Positions 45,431 through 57,856 of a stretch of 64,000 nucleotides of DNA are shown piece by piece. The notes below the pieces were generated by a model. That model ran no database searches, was not told where the DNA came from, and saw only the letters and a program-made list of their open reading frames with translations. Position 1 is the stretch's first letter. Every line of letters begins with the position of its first letter. A program made the translations under genes and the position numbers. The stretch comes from Dipteris shenzhenensis (Eukaryota > Polypodiophyta > Polypodiopsida > Gleicheniales), in assembly GCA_047967505.1 (NCBI GenBank), contig CM106538.1, one strand, 5' to 3'.

Positions 45431-46175
45431 ATGGCCCAGCCTGCAAGTCTGCGAATCCCACAGTTCGGCGAAAGCGAAAAGTTGGACGGCACTAACTATC
45501 CACTCTGGTTGGAAGTTCAATATGAAGACCATCCTAAGCGCATACGAGCTTTGGGATACTGCTACTGGGGTGGACGTGAAGCCGATTGCGAGACCGAATC
45601 CAGCCAATGTAGGACAACAGATAGTACCAACTGCAGATAAGATTCTCGCGTGGACAAGAAGAAATGCAGATGCGTTGTGTTCTATTATTTGCAATGTAAG
45701 TGATTCTATCATGGCATTAATTCAACATGTCACCACAGTGGAGGAGGCATGGATGGTCTTGAAAAATTAGTACGAGACCATGAATCAAACGCGGATTCAG
45801 AATCTAGAGACTCAACTCGCAAATGAAAAGCTGTCTGAGTTTGAAATGGCAGAGAAGTTTATCACCAGGGTGAATAATCTGCGCGATCAGATGACTGTGA
45901 TTGGCATCACCATCACCAGCGAGAATCTAGCACGATTCTCCCACCAAAGTACAACGGTCTTGTTACGGCACTGAATACATAGAATAGAAATTTGCCCCTC
46001 AACTTTTAGGATTTCAGTACGATGCTTCTGAAGGAGGAGATGTGTGAAAAGACGAGGACTGGAGAAGATTCGGCTTTCTCGGCTGGATCTTGAAAAGAAA
46101 GGTAAGGGTAAGGACTCTGGTAACCCATCTTCTTCTGATGATAGCAGATGCAGCTGTATGGATAGCGAGAGCTCT
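45431..46175 (+). pseudogene. C2 copia gag, frameshifted
   Basis: The frame opens with MAQPASLRIPQFGESEKLDGTNYPLW, a typical copia gag N-terminus. Near 45510 it shifts, and the frame at 45515-45770 continues (AYELWDTATG, WTRRNADALCSI, TTVEEAWMVLKN) to a stop. A further segment (45780-45974) has IQNLETQLANEKLSEFEMAEKF and RVNNLRDQM. A last block to about 46165 is rich in Ser, Lys and Glu. No zinc knuckle remains before the inverted junction. Confidence 0.75.
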
Positions 46176-49110
46176 GTCTGAGTCACAGAATCTGGTCAAG
46201 GTGTTGCCCTTGGTATAGGTGGTGCCATAATCAAGTGTGTCTTTGATGTATTTCAGCACCCGCATCCCTGCCCTCCAATGGTTCTCCCGGGGCTTATTGG
46301 AAAACCTGCTTAGTACACCAGTCACAAAGCTGATGTCCGGTCGCGTGTTGCACAAGTAAATCAAACTGTCCACAAGCCTTCTGTACTTCGCTTCGTCCAC
46401 CAGTGGTGATGAATCCTCGTTTGAGAGCTTCACGTCAACCTCCATAGGGGTGCCAACTGTCTTGCACTCAGCCATGCCCTCGGGGGGGGGTCACTATGTA
46501 TAAACCCTCAATATCACGTGCGTTCAAGGCCTATTTCTAAAATCCCTTATCTGTAATTTTTCCATTAATAAAATGTACCCTTTTTCTATATAAATCTGTA
46601 AATTTTTTCCAAAATCAATTTATATACTCCCTTATGTAAATTAATTTCTGTAAAATTTAGATATTAAAAATATCCTTCTGTTGAACTCACGTGATAGGGT
46701 TACATATGATGACTGACCCCCCCGAGGCCATGCCAAATGCCTTCAGTATCTCTCCAACATACTTCAGCTGTGAGATGAAGATCTATTTTGGCTCTTGCCA
46801 AACTTCAATCCCCAAACAGAAATGCATCAGTCCGAGGTCTATCATTTCAAACTCTCTTCCTAGCAACTACTTTGTTTGCGAGATCTTTTCTTCATGGTTC
46901 CCTGTTATGACAAGGTCTTCCACATAAAGGACCACGATCATACACCTGCCTCCTTCTCTGTAGATATACAAATTTGCATTAGATGGGCTCCTCTTGAACC
47001 CATTTTGCAGAAAGTAGACATCAATCTGCTGGTACCGCGCTCGTGGGGCCTGTTTCAGCCCGTAAAGTGCCTTCTTCAATTTACAGACTTTACCTTCTGA
47101 ACCGGGGATCACAAACCTGATGGTTGTTCCACGTATATCTCCTCCTTGAGATCTCCATTCAGAAAGGCGAATTTTACATCCATCTGAAACACGAGCCAAC
47201 TTTCTTGTGCTGCTAAAGCCAAAACACTGCGAATTGTGGTTAGTCGAGCTGTGGGAGCAAAAGTATCCTGATAATCAAAACCATGTACCTGTGTGAATCC
47301 TTTTGCCATGAGCCGGATCCTTGTACTTATCCGTGTCGTCGGACTTGTACTTGGTCTTGTACACCCACTTGGTGCCGATTACCTTACGTTTTGGTAGTCG
47401 ATCCACAAGGTCCCAAGTGTTGTTCTTCATTATGGAGCCATACTCCGACTGCATAGCCTCCATCCACCTATCATCACCCTGTGCTTCTTCAAGACACTTG
47501 GGTTCTTCAGCACGGATCACCTCTGTCATCAAAGTGTAGTTGACCAAGTGTTCCTGTGCCCTTCTTTGCTCCTCTAATCTCTTGGACCGGTGGTGTTCGG
47601 ATGGTTCCTCCTCAATGGATGGAGGTTCTCTGCTGTTCAAAAGCTGCTTTACCCACTTTGGGAATGGCCGTTGCCATTGTGGTTCTATAGGCTCTTCTTC
47701 CTCTTCTTTATCTTGAATCCTCCCAAGCACCATTGGGGGAGTTCGGTCTGCTGTTGGTGGTTGTACTGGATGGATATCTTGGTCCTAGTTGTCTAGGGAG
47801 GAAACATCCTCCTCCAATTGATGCGGCTGTTCTGAGAAGACCACATCGCGACTTACTATTACCTTCTTGGTAACAGGATTATAGAGACGGTAACCCTTCG
47901 CCTCTTCACTGTAGCCCAAGAAAATACACTTCTGGCTCTTCGGTTCCCATTTGGTCCTGTTAGTATCAGGGACATGCACAAAACAGTCACATCCAAAAAC
48001 TCTGAAATGTGCACCTGAAGGTTTCTTACTAGAAAAGGCCTGTAGTCGAGTCATCCCGTTCACAGCCTTCGTGTAGCTACGATTCAGAATGTAAACTGCC
48101 GTGTTACATGCTTCAGCCCAGAAAGACTTTGGTAAATCTTTCCCTTTCATCATACTCCTGCCCATTTTGTAGATGACGCGCATCTTGCGCTCTGCTGTGA
48201 TGTATGTGGCGGGGGTTCCTGCCTCTTGATCCCGTGACTTTTGCAGTAACTTTCGAATTCACTTGATGTGAACTCACCACCTTTGTCTGATCTCAACTTC
48301 TTTACCTTCCTTCCCGTTTCTTTCTCGACCATTACATGCCATTCTTTGAACTTACTAAAAGCCTCATCTTTAGTCTTCAGGAAGTATACCCATATCCTTC
48401 TACTGTAGTCGTCGATCAACATCATGAAGTAGTAGGAACCACCCAAAGCTTCTATCTCCATCTTTTTGCAGAGGTCCGTGTGAACGAGCTCTAGAGGAAC
48501 CTTTGCCCTGCTGGCCTCTTTAGGAAAGGGTAGATCTGTAATTTCTGGTAGGTCTGCAATCATTCCACTTTTATGCATCTCCTTTAAAGAACTAAGGTTT
48601 AGATGACCGAACCTCTCATGCCACAGCTTAGTGTTGCTCACATCGGCTCGAGCACTGAAAGCTGAGAGTTCATAGATGTTGTTGCGCCGTGTACCTTTAC
48701 CAATGACCTTCCCTTGAAGATCCAAAATCTGTGCGCCAATCTTATCGAAGTGAACTTTGAGGTCCCGATCCGTGATCGCAGAAATGGACAAGTTCCTCTT
48801 GATATCTGGCACATAAAGAACATTGGACAACTGTTTTACAACTCCATCTGACTTGAGAGCAATCGTACCTTTTCCTTTTGCTGGACATTTTGCATCATTG
48901 CCGACTGCTACCAGGATGTCATTCCCTACCAGATGTAGAGAGGTATACTAATCCTTCCAACTAGTCATGTGGCGCGATGCACCACTGTCAATAATCCAAG
49001 GTTCATCCGCAGTTACATGAACTGCCTCCATGCAAATCTCCTCAATTGCTACGAACAGCTCTACTGGTACTGCCTGTGCGTTGTTGCTGGACTCTTTCTT
49101 TACTCCATTC
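46176..49110 (-). pseudogene. Inverted C2 copia pol (protease to RNase H), decayed and carrying a MITE
   Basis: Read leftward from 49110: protease DSGASRHMTS (about 48990-48960); RNLSISAITD and the pre-integrase LWHERFGHL; integrase with LVHTDLC and RSDKGGEF, then a frameshift where PQQNG should be (about 48200); [18 protein letters not shown]; a linker; RT blocks [34 protein letters not shown] and a changed catalytic box YVED (YVDD in relatives); and the RNase H start, truncated at CDSD (about 46190). A 248-bp MITE interrupts it at 46479-46726. It closely parallels the pol of 17983-20845. Its orientation is opposite to the flanking LTR-gag and 3' LTR. Confidence 0.8.
46479..46726. mobile_element. 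248-bp MITE with 8-bp target duplication, nested in copia pol
   Basis: GCCATGCC occurs on both sides (46471-46478 and 46727-46734). Removing the insert and one copy restores the pol sequence. The ends are long inverted repeats of about 45 bp: both start CTCGGGGGGG and include TCACGTG and GTTCAA in matching order. The core is AT-rich without an ORF. An 8-bp duplication points to an hAT-type transposase as mobiliser, though P-type elements also make 8 bp. Confidence 0.85.
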
Positions 49111-49994
49111 TTTTGCAGTATGGACTATTTTATGAGACTGGGGTTCAAATACAATTGCATGGATACACTGATGCTGATTGGGCTGGTAGTATTTCTGATA
49201 GATGATCTACCAGTGGATATGTGTTCTTTTTTGGGAGTGCTGGAGTCACTTGGAGCAGCAAGAAACAGCCTACAATTGCCTTGTCGAGCACAGAGGCTGA
49301 GTACAGGGGTGCAGCAATGGCTGCATGTAAGGCAGCTAGGTTGCATAAGCTACTTTATGATATGCATCAGTCTACAGATGGGTCAGTTGTCATTTATTGT
49401 GACAACATGAGCAGTATACACTTGGCAAATAACCCAGTCTATCATGCTAGAACTTGAAGCACATTGAGGTGCATTATCACTATGTGCGGGAGAAGGTTCT
49501 AGTAGATTTTATTGATCTAGCTTATGTCAGCATATAGGATTAGGTAGCTGACATATTCATGAAGGCATTGGGTGCAGAGAAGCTATGCAAGTTTAGAGAC
49601 CTGCTTGGTGTGCAGGAATTGGGATTGAGTTGGAGGGGGAGTGTTGAGATATCGAGCTCCACTCGTGATATGCTAGGGTGACCGTTGTGCATTTATGTCA
49701 CCGACTTGTTAGCTGCAGATGTGCTTGGTACACCGCCCATGAATAATAGCTGGATGATAGCTATCTTTATGTACTCTAGTTAGTGGCTCAGTTAGTATGC
49801 CACCTTAGTTAGCTGAGTTTGGTTTGAGACCCACATATAGGGTTCACCTATTCTTTTGTACTTAGAGTTCTTTTGGCTTTCATAACTAAGAAGAAAAAAA
49901 CTGTTTTCAGTCTCCACCTTTGTGTATATTCCCCCATTGTGTATGTGAGAAAGCTGCAAGTGAGACTCCTTCCTTCTCTCCCACTCTCTTTACA
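49111..49994 (+). mobile_element. 3' end of a C1-family copia element (RNase H, polypurine tract, LTR)
   Basis: From TTGCAGTATGGAC onward the plus strand matches 31244-32118 of the complete C1 element: RNase H words DADWAGSISDR, SSTEAEYRG and CDNMSSIHLANN, with stops, then GGAGGGGGAG and an LTR at 49642-49994. The left edge abuts the inverted C2 pol with only a few bases of possible overlap. This piece was joined to, not inserted with, the C2 material. Confidence 0.85.
49642..49994 (+). repeat. 3' LTR of C1 copia family (composite element)
   Basis: 353 bp, beginning TGTTGAGATATCGAG and ending CTCTCTTTACA. It is very similar to the LTRs at 21821, 26513 and 31760. No matching target duplication was found. 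Confidence 0.85.
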
Positions 49995-50040
49995 TAAGTT
50001 AGACCAATACTTCAAATGTGATGACACTAATGCAGATATC

Positions 50041-50397
50041 CTCCCATGGCAACCATCATCTAATCGCACATCATGGCTAGACGATGATGTATATGACCAC
50101 CTATGCTAGGCTGGGCTATTAGCAAGCTAGGTGCATGTGCCACTGCTCCTCCCCCATCATCCCATTGAAATATTATGATCTTGGCTCTGATGACTGAGAA
50201 ATTCTCCCATGGGAACCATCTAATCACACGTCATGGCTAGACGATAATGTATATGACCACCTACGCTAGGCTGGGCTATTAACAAACTGGGTGCACGTGT
50301 CACCGCTCCTCCTCCTTCATCCCATTGAATTATTATGATCTTGGCTCCGACCGAGAAATTCTCCCATGGCAACCATCTAATCGCACGTCATGGCCAG
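50041..50397. repeat. ~160-bp tandem repeat, about 2.2 copies
   Basis: Units start CTCCCATGG at 50041, 50204 and 50361 (periods 163 and 157 bp) and share TATATGACCACCTA.GCTAGGCTGGGCTATTA-type words and ATTATGATCTTGGCTC. The last copy is cut short. It is non-coding. Confidence 0.85.
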
Positions 50398-51200
50398 CAA
50401 AATCCAACAGGTGGATTGTGTGCTCTTAGCACTGATAGGCACCCATAGTTGCACAAATTGAAATAAGAAATAAAGGGTTTAGGAGTGGGAGGATGGCAAG
50501 TATAGGTATATAAAGGCCTTAAGGCCAGAGAAACAATTCACTGCACCCAGGAAATTCCCTCCCCTACCCTGTTCCATGCTCTCCAAGCCCCCTTCCACCC
50601 CTGTGATGAATCTTCTGCTGGAACCTCGATGCTCCTTCATAATGCTAACCAAGTCATGGGATACATTGTTTTCCTTGGCTCTCCATCCTGAAACACTCCA
50701 CCAGCCATAGCCATGTTCAAGTAGCGAATGTTTTTTCTTTTGGTTAGTAAGATTGATGGAAAAAAGCTCGTATTGGTGTTGTGTTTGGAGACAGCCATGA
50801 AGAGGTGGAGACCCAGCCTATAGTGGTAGAGAAACAACAACTACCTGAGCACATGAGGCCTTTTCTATGCCTATCCATGGGTAGGGGAGAGGAGAACTCA
50901 ACTTGGCAGCATATCCTAGGGGATCCCATGAGTCGAGGTAATTATAGGACAATTATGATCAGGCATGTCATGTCCAAGATATATGGTTCAGTACTGGATA
51001 TGGAGGTTAGTCACTATGCAGAGATGCAAGGTTGAGTGTTTGCAAAAACTCAACCCAAATATCAACAATGCGATAATGAGAGTGAGTGAGTATACTTGCG
51101 GCATCTCTTCTACTCAGGCCCTATGACTAATCAATACTTGGTTGACTGGAGTTATACGAGGTGGGGGTGGTTGTGGACCTAGTATGGGTGGCAATAATGG
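50398..51200. other. Left part of the decayed gypsy-like element
   Basis: On the minus strand, frames near 51200-51090 continue a proline-rich gag-like sequence (PPILGPQPPPPRITP) across the site of the nested LTR element. To the left, one plus-strand frame (50781-51035) and one minus-strand frame (50929-50744) are open, but neither has a recognisable motif. Confidence 0.4.
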
Positions 51201-51205
51201 AGCAT
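51201..51205. other. Target-site duplication (left) of the small LTR element
   Basis: AGCAT here and AGCAT at 53424-53428 flank the element exactly. Confidence 0.95.
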
Positions 51206-51494
51206 TGTTGGGATATCTCAAGGTGTATGCCTCAGGCACACCTTATGTTTCTATGTGTGAGTGCTAGAGGCACAGTTAGGTGCCCACAAGCATAGTTAGG
51301 TGGTGGAAGAGCCACATAGGATGATTGAGAGAATCTAGGAGCAGATTGAGGAGATGATTGTGGAGCTCTGAAGTCATCAGTGATGTCAGTGAGCATGTAT
51401 GAGGTGCCTACTTAAGGACCTCACTCTTCTTCATTCTATAAGCAAGTATTCTGAGTTTGTGTCCACTCTACTCTTTCCTTTCAGTGTTCCAACA
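51206..51494 (+). repeat. 5' LTR of the small LTR element
   Basis: It begins TGTTGGGATATCTCAAGG and ends GTGTTCCAACA. CTTCATTCTATAAGCAAG (around 51432-51450) may hold a weak TATA box. No similarity to C1 or C2 LTRs was seen beyond the TGTT...ACA ends. Confidence 0.95.
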
Positions 51495-51505
51495 TGGTAT
51501 CAGAG
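51495..51505 (+). other. Primer-binding site of the small LTR element
   Basis: TGGTATCAGAG immediately follows the LTR and matches the primer sites of the copia elements in the window. Confidence 0.9.
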
Positions 51506-52353
51506 CCATTTGATCCCCCTTGAGCCCATTTCTGCCACATCATCATCTTCTTCTTCATCTTCTTCTTCACCGTCTCTCCCTCTTCTTCCCAAAATTTGCT
51601 TAAGCTTGTTCTCCTCCCTTTCTCTACCATTCTCCATGCCCTTTCTGCTGGAGATCCACCTCAAAGGGGCAAACCCTTGGCTGAAAGGAATCAACGAATT
51701 GTCGCCTCTGCTCATCGCCATTTCACGCAGATCGTCGATCCTCCTTCCTGCGTTTTCTCTGAGAACACTCCATACTTCTCTAATTCCTTTCAGGGGGAGC
51801 TGGTCCTTACCTAGAGCTATCCTGTGCTGAAATTTGAGTAGCAATGGCTGCATATTCAAGCTGAAAACAAAGAAAAACCAGTCGACTTTGAAGAGGGAAG
51901 ATAAGGTGACCTGACGCGTTTTTGTGCCTCTTCTTCCCAAAGGATCTTCTGTGGTATACCAGCTCTCTTTTGCCTCAGAAACCCCTCTTTCCTTTGCTTT
52001 AAAGAGTGAGCTACAAGCCCTCCAAGTTCAGTCTTTTAGTTTTGACAGTTTTGGACAAGTTTTTGAAGATGATGCTACATAAAATGCTACTCTAGCATTT
52101 CTGGTTTTTTGAAACTTTCAATAACTTCAGTACAAGTGTGGCTTCAGTTTTTTTTTGAATTGCTAGACCTGGTTTTGATTGGAAAGTATTCATTTTAGCC
52201 ACTTCTATGAAGCATGTAAGAAGAAGCATCATTGTTTGAAATTTGGTCACAAGACTTTGCTACATTAAATGCTTATATTTTGAAGCATTTCAGTTGTTAT
52301 TCTAAGCCCTATAAGAGAGAAGACACTTCCCAATACCTAGGTTAGACCCTCTC

Positions 52354-52761
52354 ATGGCTTGCTTATGCAAAATATGTGAAAAGCCAAAACATAAAGCAAT
52401 GTCTTGTTATGCTACAAAGGATGAAAATGTCAACCTGACTTCCTTGTTGAAGATTGCCAAAACAATGGTTGCCAAAAAGGAAGAAACTACAAAGCCAAAG
52501 ATCTACCCTCTCATGGCACTTTTATTTGACTCCAAGTACAAGAAAAAGATGAAGGTCGAATACCTAAGATATGCTTCTCTACACAACTATGGAGATGACA
52601 AGATAATTATTCTCTTGAAGGATATGATTTTCAGATCCACTTGTTCTATCATAGTACCATCTTATAAGGCACTAGACACTGCCCATGTGGTAAGACCTTG
52701 CCTTGACATGGATATTTTGCCTCCACAAGATGAGGCATCCTTTGAAGATTATGCATTTTAA
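52354..52761 (+). CDS. Small zinc-knuckle protein of the non-autonomous LTR element
   Basis: The frame encodes 135 residues from ATG 52354 to TAA 52761. Near the start, CKICEKPKHKAMSC fits C-X2-C-X4-H-X4-C, the retroviral/copia nucleocapsid knuckle, so it may bind RNA. After a Lys-rich helix (KIAKTMVAKKEETTKPK) comes a hydrophobic and charged part with DSKYKKKMKVEYLRY, and an acidic C-terminus (DMDILPPQDEASFEDYAF). It has no capsid domain and no polymerase. It may be a leftover of gag or a captured host sequence; the C-terminal 80 residues match nothing I recognise. The intact frame in an element with little LTR divergence is notable. About 850 nt of leader precede it. Confidence 0.6.
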   Translation: MACLCKICEKPKHKAMSCYATKDENVNLTSLLKIAKTMVAKKEETTKPKIYPLMALLFDSKYKKKMKVEYLRYASLHNYGDDKIIILLKDMIFRSTCSIIVPSYKALDTAHVVRPCLDMDILPPQDEASFEDYAF

Positions 52762-53134
52762 ACATCTCTATGTATGCTCCAGATCTCTCTTTTTATGTCA
52801 AGGTACTCAGCCTGGATAGTCCTCCAAAATGAATGAAATAAACTATTGTGTTTGTGTGTGTTTTGTAAACACCTCTGGTCACCTTATGATGTAGGCATGT
52901 GTATGTTTTGTTCCATGGTACCTCCTGCAGACATTGTGTGCATGTACATGTAGGGGAGATAACCATTGGAAGGTCTTTCTGTATCCCTTTTTGTTTACCT
53001 TACACCCAAGGGAACCCTTGCTAGCATGAGAACCTAGCCATAGATTTATCCTTGACCACCATGAGATGGCATGAGAAACTATGAGACTAGATGTATCCTT
53101 GACATAGCCTGAGGCATTTCCTTGAGGGGGGGTT

Positions 53135-53423
53135 TGTTGGGATATCTCAAGGTGTATGCCTCAGGCACACCTTATGTTTCTATGTGTGAGTGCTAGAGGC
53201 ACAGCTAGGTGCCCACAAGCACAGTTAGGTGGTGGAAGAGCCACATAGGATGATTGAGAGAATCTAGGAGCAGATTGAGGAGATGATTTTGGAGCTTTGA
53301 AGTCATCAGTGATGTCAGTGAGCATGTATGAGGTGCCTACTTAAGGACCTCACTCTTCTTCATTCTATAAGCAAGTATTCTAAGTTTATGTCCACTCTAC
53401 TCTTTCCTTTCAGTGTTCCAACA
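53135..53423 (+). repeat. 3' LTR of the small LTR element
   Basis: 289 bp, the same length as the 5' copy, ending GTGTTCCAACA and followed by the AGCAT duplication. The polypurine tract GAGGGGGGG lies at 53124-53132. Confidence 0.95.
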
Positions 53424-53428
53424 AGCAT

Positions 53429-55338
53429 GTTGTGCCCAATATTTCCCTGGATTTGTTGGAGGGGCTCCTTGCACATTCATCGGGTTGGGTAGGGCCATCA
53501 GGGCCAATTGGGGCCTCATCTAGTAGATCGGTTGGGGAAGGACCTTTGGAAATTGGCACTTAGTCTGAAAGGTGTCATGGTTCCCCCATCTATAGTAGTG
53601 TGCACAGTAGAGGTCTTGCCTTTCTCTAAAGGGCACTCATTTGAAGGGTGATTTCCATTGCATACTCCACACCAAACAATGTCTCTTCTTGGGAATATGT
53701 GGGCGTTACTTGGTGTTTCCTTGGAGGATCCTGCCTTCCACTGTTGGCCCAGCTGATTTAGTAGACTAGATGCCAACTTGGCCATATCTAAACCCTTAGA
53801 CTCTTTATCCTCCTTCTTGGTAGGCTCTGTGTTGGAAGACCTTACCGATTGTGATACCTCGGACGGTGTTGTAGTTTGGTCCTTGACATCCTTATCCAAT
53901 GGCTACCCTGCTGCAGAGTTTGAAAGAAGTGGGGTTCATAACCATTAAGTGGTCATGCAGCTTTGGGTCCACCAATCTGGTGATGGAGCATGGCAACAGT
54001 CACTCATCACTCATCCTCTCATGTGGTTAGCAGTGGTAATTGAGGTGTTTGATCCTAGCGATATAGTCTTGAAAGGATTCCTTCTCCTTCTATTTCACTT
54101 CATACAATTGATTAATCAGACTCCACTTGTGACCACTAGTGCGAACCCTACGATAAAGGCTTTTTCTCAACACCTCCAAGTTGACTTTTTCCACTGGGCT
54201 GAGGGCCCTTTACCATTTTCCTTTCTTGCCATCTAAGCTGAGGCTGAATGCATTAACCATTTCCAAATCTCCAAGATCACCAAACACTTCACATATTTGC
54301 TCAAATTGCTCCACGTGGGAGACCGGGTCTCCTTCCCTAAGAAATTTAGTTATCAGCTTGGAGATGGCTATGGGTCATCTCCTAGAGGGATTGGTGTTCC
54401 TTGCTGAAAATTGGGGTGGAGCGGCCCCTCTTCCTAGTACATCCACCAAGATGTGCATTGCCTCATTCAATAGCACTGTCTAGGAAGCTTATGGAGGTGG
54501 CAGTGTTGTGGGCCTAGTAGGACGTAGAAGCGGACCTCAAGCTTTGCCCTAGTAGTGGGGTCCATTGGCTTGGTGGTACCAACGTTGGGGCTATGAAGCC
54601 TACTCCCTTGAACATAAAGGTTGTAACTATGGGAGTAAATGGTTGGACTCACTAAGGGAGCGGGTTATCAGACATCTGCATGGATGCTCCTTGCATTGGT
54701 CTGTAGGGTCGAACTTGCAATAGCACATAGCCTGTGGCTTGTGGCCTAACGACAAAATTGGGGCACCTAGAAGGTTGGAGGTTCATAATGGTTTCCCCCT
54801 TGGAAGTCTCATGAGTTTCCAAGGCTAGGGTTTTGTCTTTGAAAGTCCCTCATCCATGGGGCTTCTTCTTCGATGCATTCTGGGTCAGGGTGTCCCATGA
54901 ATAATGTGGGACCTGAGTCCACAAAAATGGCCTCGATCCCTGCCCGTGGCTCAAGGACTAATTGTCTCACTAGCCTCCCTTTTTTGTGAGCATGTTGGCA
55001 AAAGGGTTCTCCATTTCTATTGAACCTGTTCAGCCTAACCATTCAAACATGTTGGATGTAGTCCCCCTTAGTCTGGAGGCTACGGAAGGAGTAGGGGAAT
55101 GAGGTGGAGCTATGCTGGTGTAGGGGTCTTTGGAGGCCCTCAGGCCAGTGGGCTCTTGCATTCCCTCGCTCAAGCTTTCGGTCTCATATGAGTTGGAGGG
55201 ACTACTACGTCGATGGCCTAATACTGAGTGAGAGCGGGGAATAGAACTCCTTGTTGGAGCTGAACCAAAACTGGGGAAAAATGTGGGATGCATATCGTTC
55301 AAAATGTTGTCCTCGATCTCAGGCTCCTTGGACAACAC
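53429..55338 (-). pseudogene. Ty3/gypsy-type gag, decayed
   Basis: Reading leftward, the frame at 55338-55030 starts with a Ser/Pro-rich region (PSFGSAPTRSS). Short acidic blocks follow. At about 54390-54080 the retrotransposon gag domain is clear: KFLREGDPVSHVEQFEQICE, GDLEMVNAFSLSL, KKGKWxRALSP and KWSLINQLYEVK. In-frame stops sit after KW and after EVK. The frame at 53899-53516 has a Lys/Glu-rich linker and a zinc knuckle, CGVCNGNHPSNEC (C-X2-C-X3-H-X4-C), typical of plant gypsy gag. The sequence resumes left of 51206, so the small LTR element is nested in this gag. Protease and polymerase domains were not found. Confidence 0.75.
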
Positions 55339-55425
55339 ACGTCAAGTGCATGTATGATATCCATGCAGAGGTACACCCTACTTCAAATTTAGTTCTATAT
55401 TTTTTATCAGAGAATTTTTTCCCAG
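55339..55425. other. Leader between gypsy gag and the minisatellite
   Basis: A short stretch without features. The gag start in the minus direction is taken at 55338, where the frame opens with MLSKEPEIEDNI. Confidence 0.3.
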
Positions 55426-55960
55426 AGCTATACCTCGAGTCGGAGGGTTAATTAGGTATACCTCCAGTCGGAGGGTTAATTATATGCCGAGGGGGGTCGA
55501 AGGATTAGCTATATGCCGATGGGTCTGAGGGTTAGCATTAAGGTGACGGTCAGTGGGATAGCATAGGACACATGTCTTGAAACGAGTTGGGTTGGGGTTA
55601 ATATGCCTCTGTATCGATGGGTTAATGTTAAAGCAATGGGCAACGGGATACTATAGTCACTGGGATGGGAATATGGCAACGATTGTAGGGTTGACCTCCG
55701 ATGGGATGGCTTGCCTCGAAGGGATACCAGAATGGCAACGATCGGAGGGTTAGCTTTATGCTGATGGGGTGGAGGGTTAGCCTTAAGGTGATGGGTCAAT
55801 ACCTACCAGGCCAGTAGGATAGCAAACCTTGACACATCATAAATAAGGCAACGGGTTAGGTGACTAACATGTGTCAGGTTGATGGGATAGAGCTAAGGCA
55901 GTGGGTCAATGGGATAGTAAGCTAAGGCGATGGGTCATCAGGATAGGAATTGTATGGGAA
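55426..55960. repeat. Degenerate G-rich minisatellite
   Basis: Words such as GTCGGAGGGTTAATTA, GATGGGTC.A.GGGATAG, TATGCCGATGGG and AAGGCGATGGGTCA recur at irregular intervals of about 25-60 bp over 530 bp. It may be the tandem-repeat leader of the gypsy element, lying between a possible LTR and gag. Frames through it are repeat artefacts. Confidence 0.65.
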
Positions 55961-57327
<1,367 letters not shown>

Positions 57328-57332
<5 letters not shown>

Positions 57333-57850
57333 AAGATTAGTATTTTAACAAGAATATATGGATTTTATCTCCTTATTTTATGGGTTGCATAAAGTTTTAG
57401 TAGAATTTTTGTTAGTGGACTAGACCAATTAAAAAATACACTCCAATGTTGTCTTTTAAAGCATTGCATGGGTTTAACTAAGAGGAGGAGACCTTCATTT
57501 TTTTGACAAAGTCCAAGCATAGGTTGGAGCCTACAAAACAATGATGGGACTCATACCCAATATTAACATCAGAGGTATAGCAAGTAAACAATCTAGGTTA
57601 TGACCATTTGTGTATGCAAATGGTCCTTTTAGATTTCTTTTAGCCTAGTTGACATAGAGGAAATACTTTTTTAAGTAAAATTATTTCTCCTCTAAAATTT
57701 TGGATGCCTCAACAAACAATCATGATAGCCAAAAAATAGTGGTCAAATGTGCATGTCCTTATACACATTACAATTTTGAAAATCCACCAGTAAAATAACG
57801 TTTATTTTTTCCAACACCCAATGCATATTGACCTAATAGTCCTTGCTATG
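57328..57850. other. AT-rich intergenic DNA, nothing identified
   Basis: No coding frame or transposon end was seen. Confidence 0.4.
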
Positions 57851-57856
57851 TACATT

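Larger units (their letters stand above)
44600..46175 (+). mobile_element. C2-family copia fragment: LTR, primer site and gag
   Basis: A 761-bp LTR (44600-45360), a TGGTATCAGAGC primer site and a broken gag lie on the plus strand. The gag stops matching near 46175, where C2 pol begins in the opposite orientation. With 46176-49994 this forms a composite whose middle is inverted and whose right end comes from family C1. The left flank 5-mer (CAAAG) has no partner after 49994 (TAAGT). Confidence 0.8.
51206..53423 (+). mobile_element. Non-autonomous LTR retrotransposon, 2218 bp, well preserved
   Basis: Two 289-bp LTRs (51206-51494 and 53135-53423), a TGGTATCAGAG primer site right after the first, a GAGGGGGGG polypurine tract before the second, and a perfect 5-bp target duplication define the whole element. 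By eye the LTRs differ at about 6 of 289 sites, fewer than in the C1 element, so the insertion is younger. Between them there is no protease, integrase, RT or RNase H. The only long frame encodes a 135-residue protein with a zinc knuckle. It must use enzymes of another element, and the shared primer site suggests a copia helper. It lies inside a decayed gypsy gag. Confidence 0.95.

Noticed and set aside
44595-49999. A single intact copia insertion spanning 44600-49994
   Set aside because: The end LTRs belong to different families, the pol is inverted, and the flanking 5-mers (CAAAG and TAAGT) do not match.
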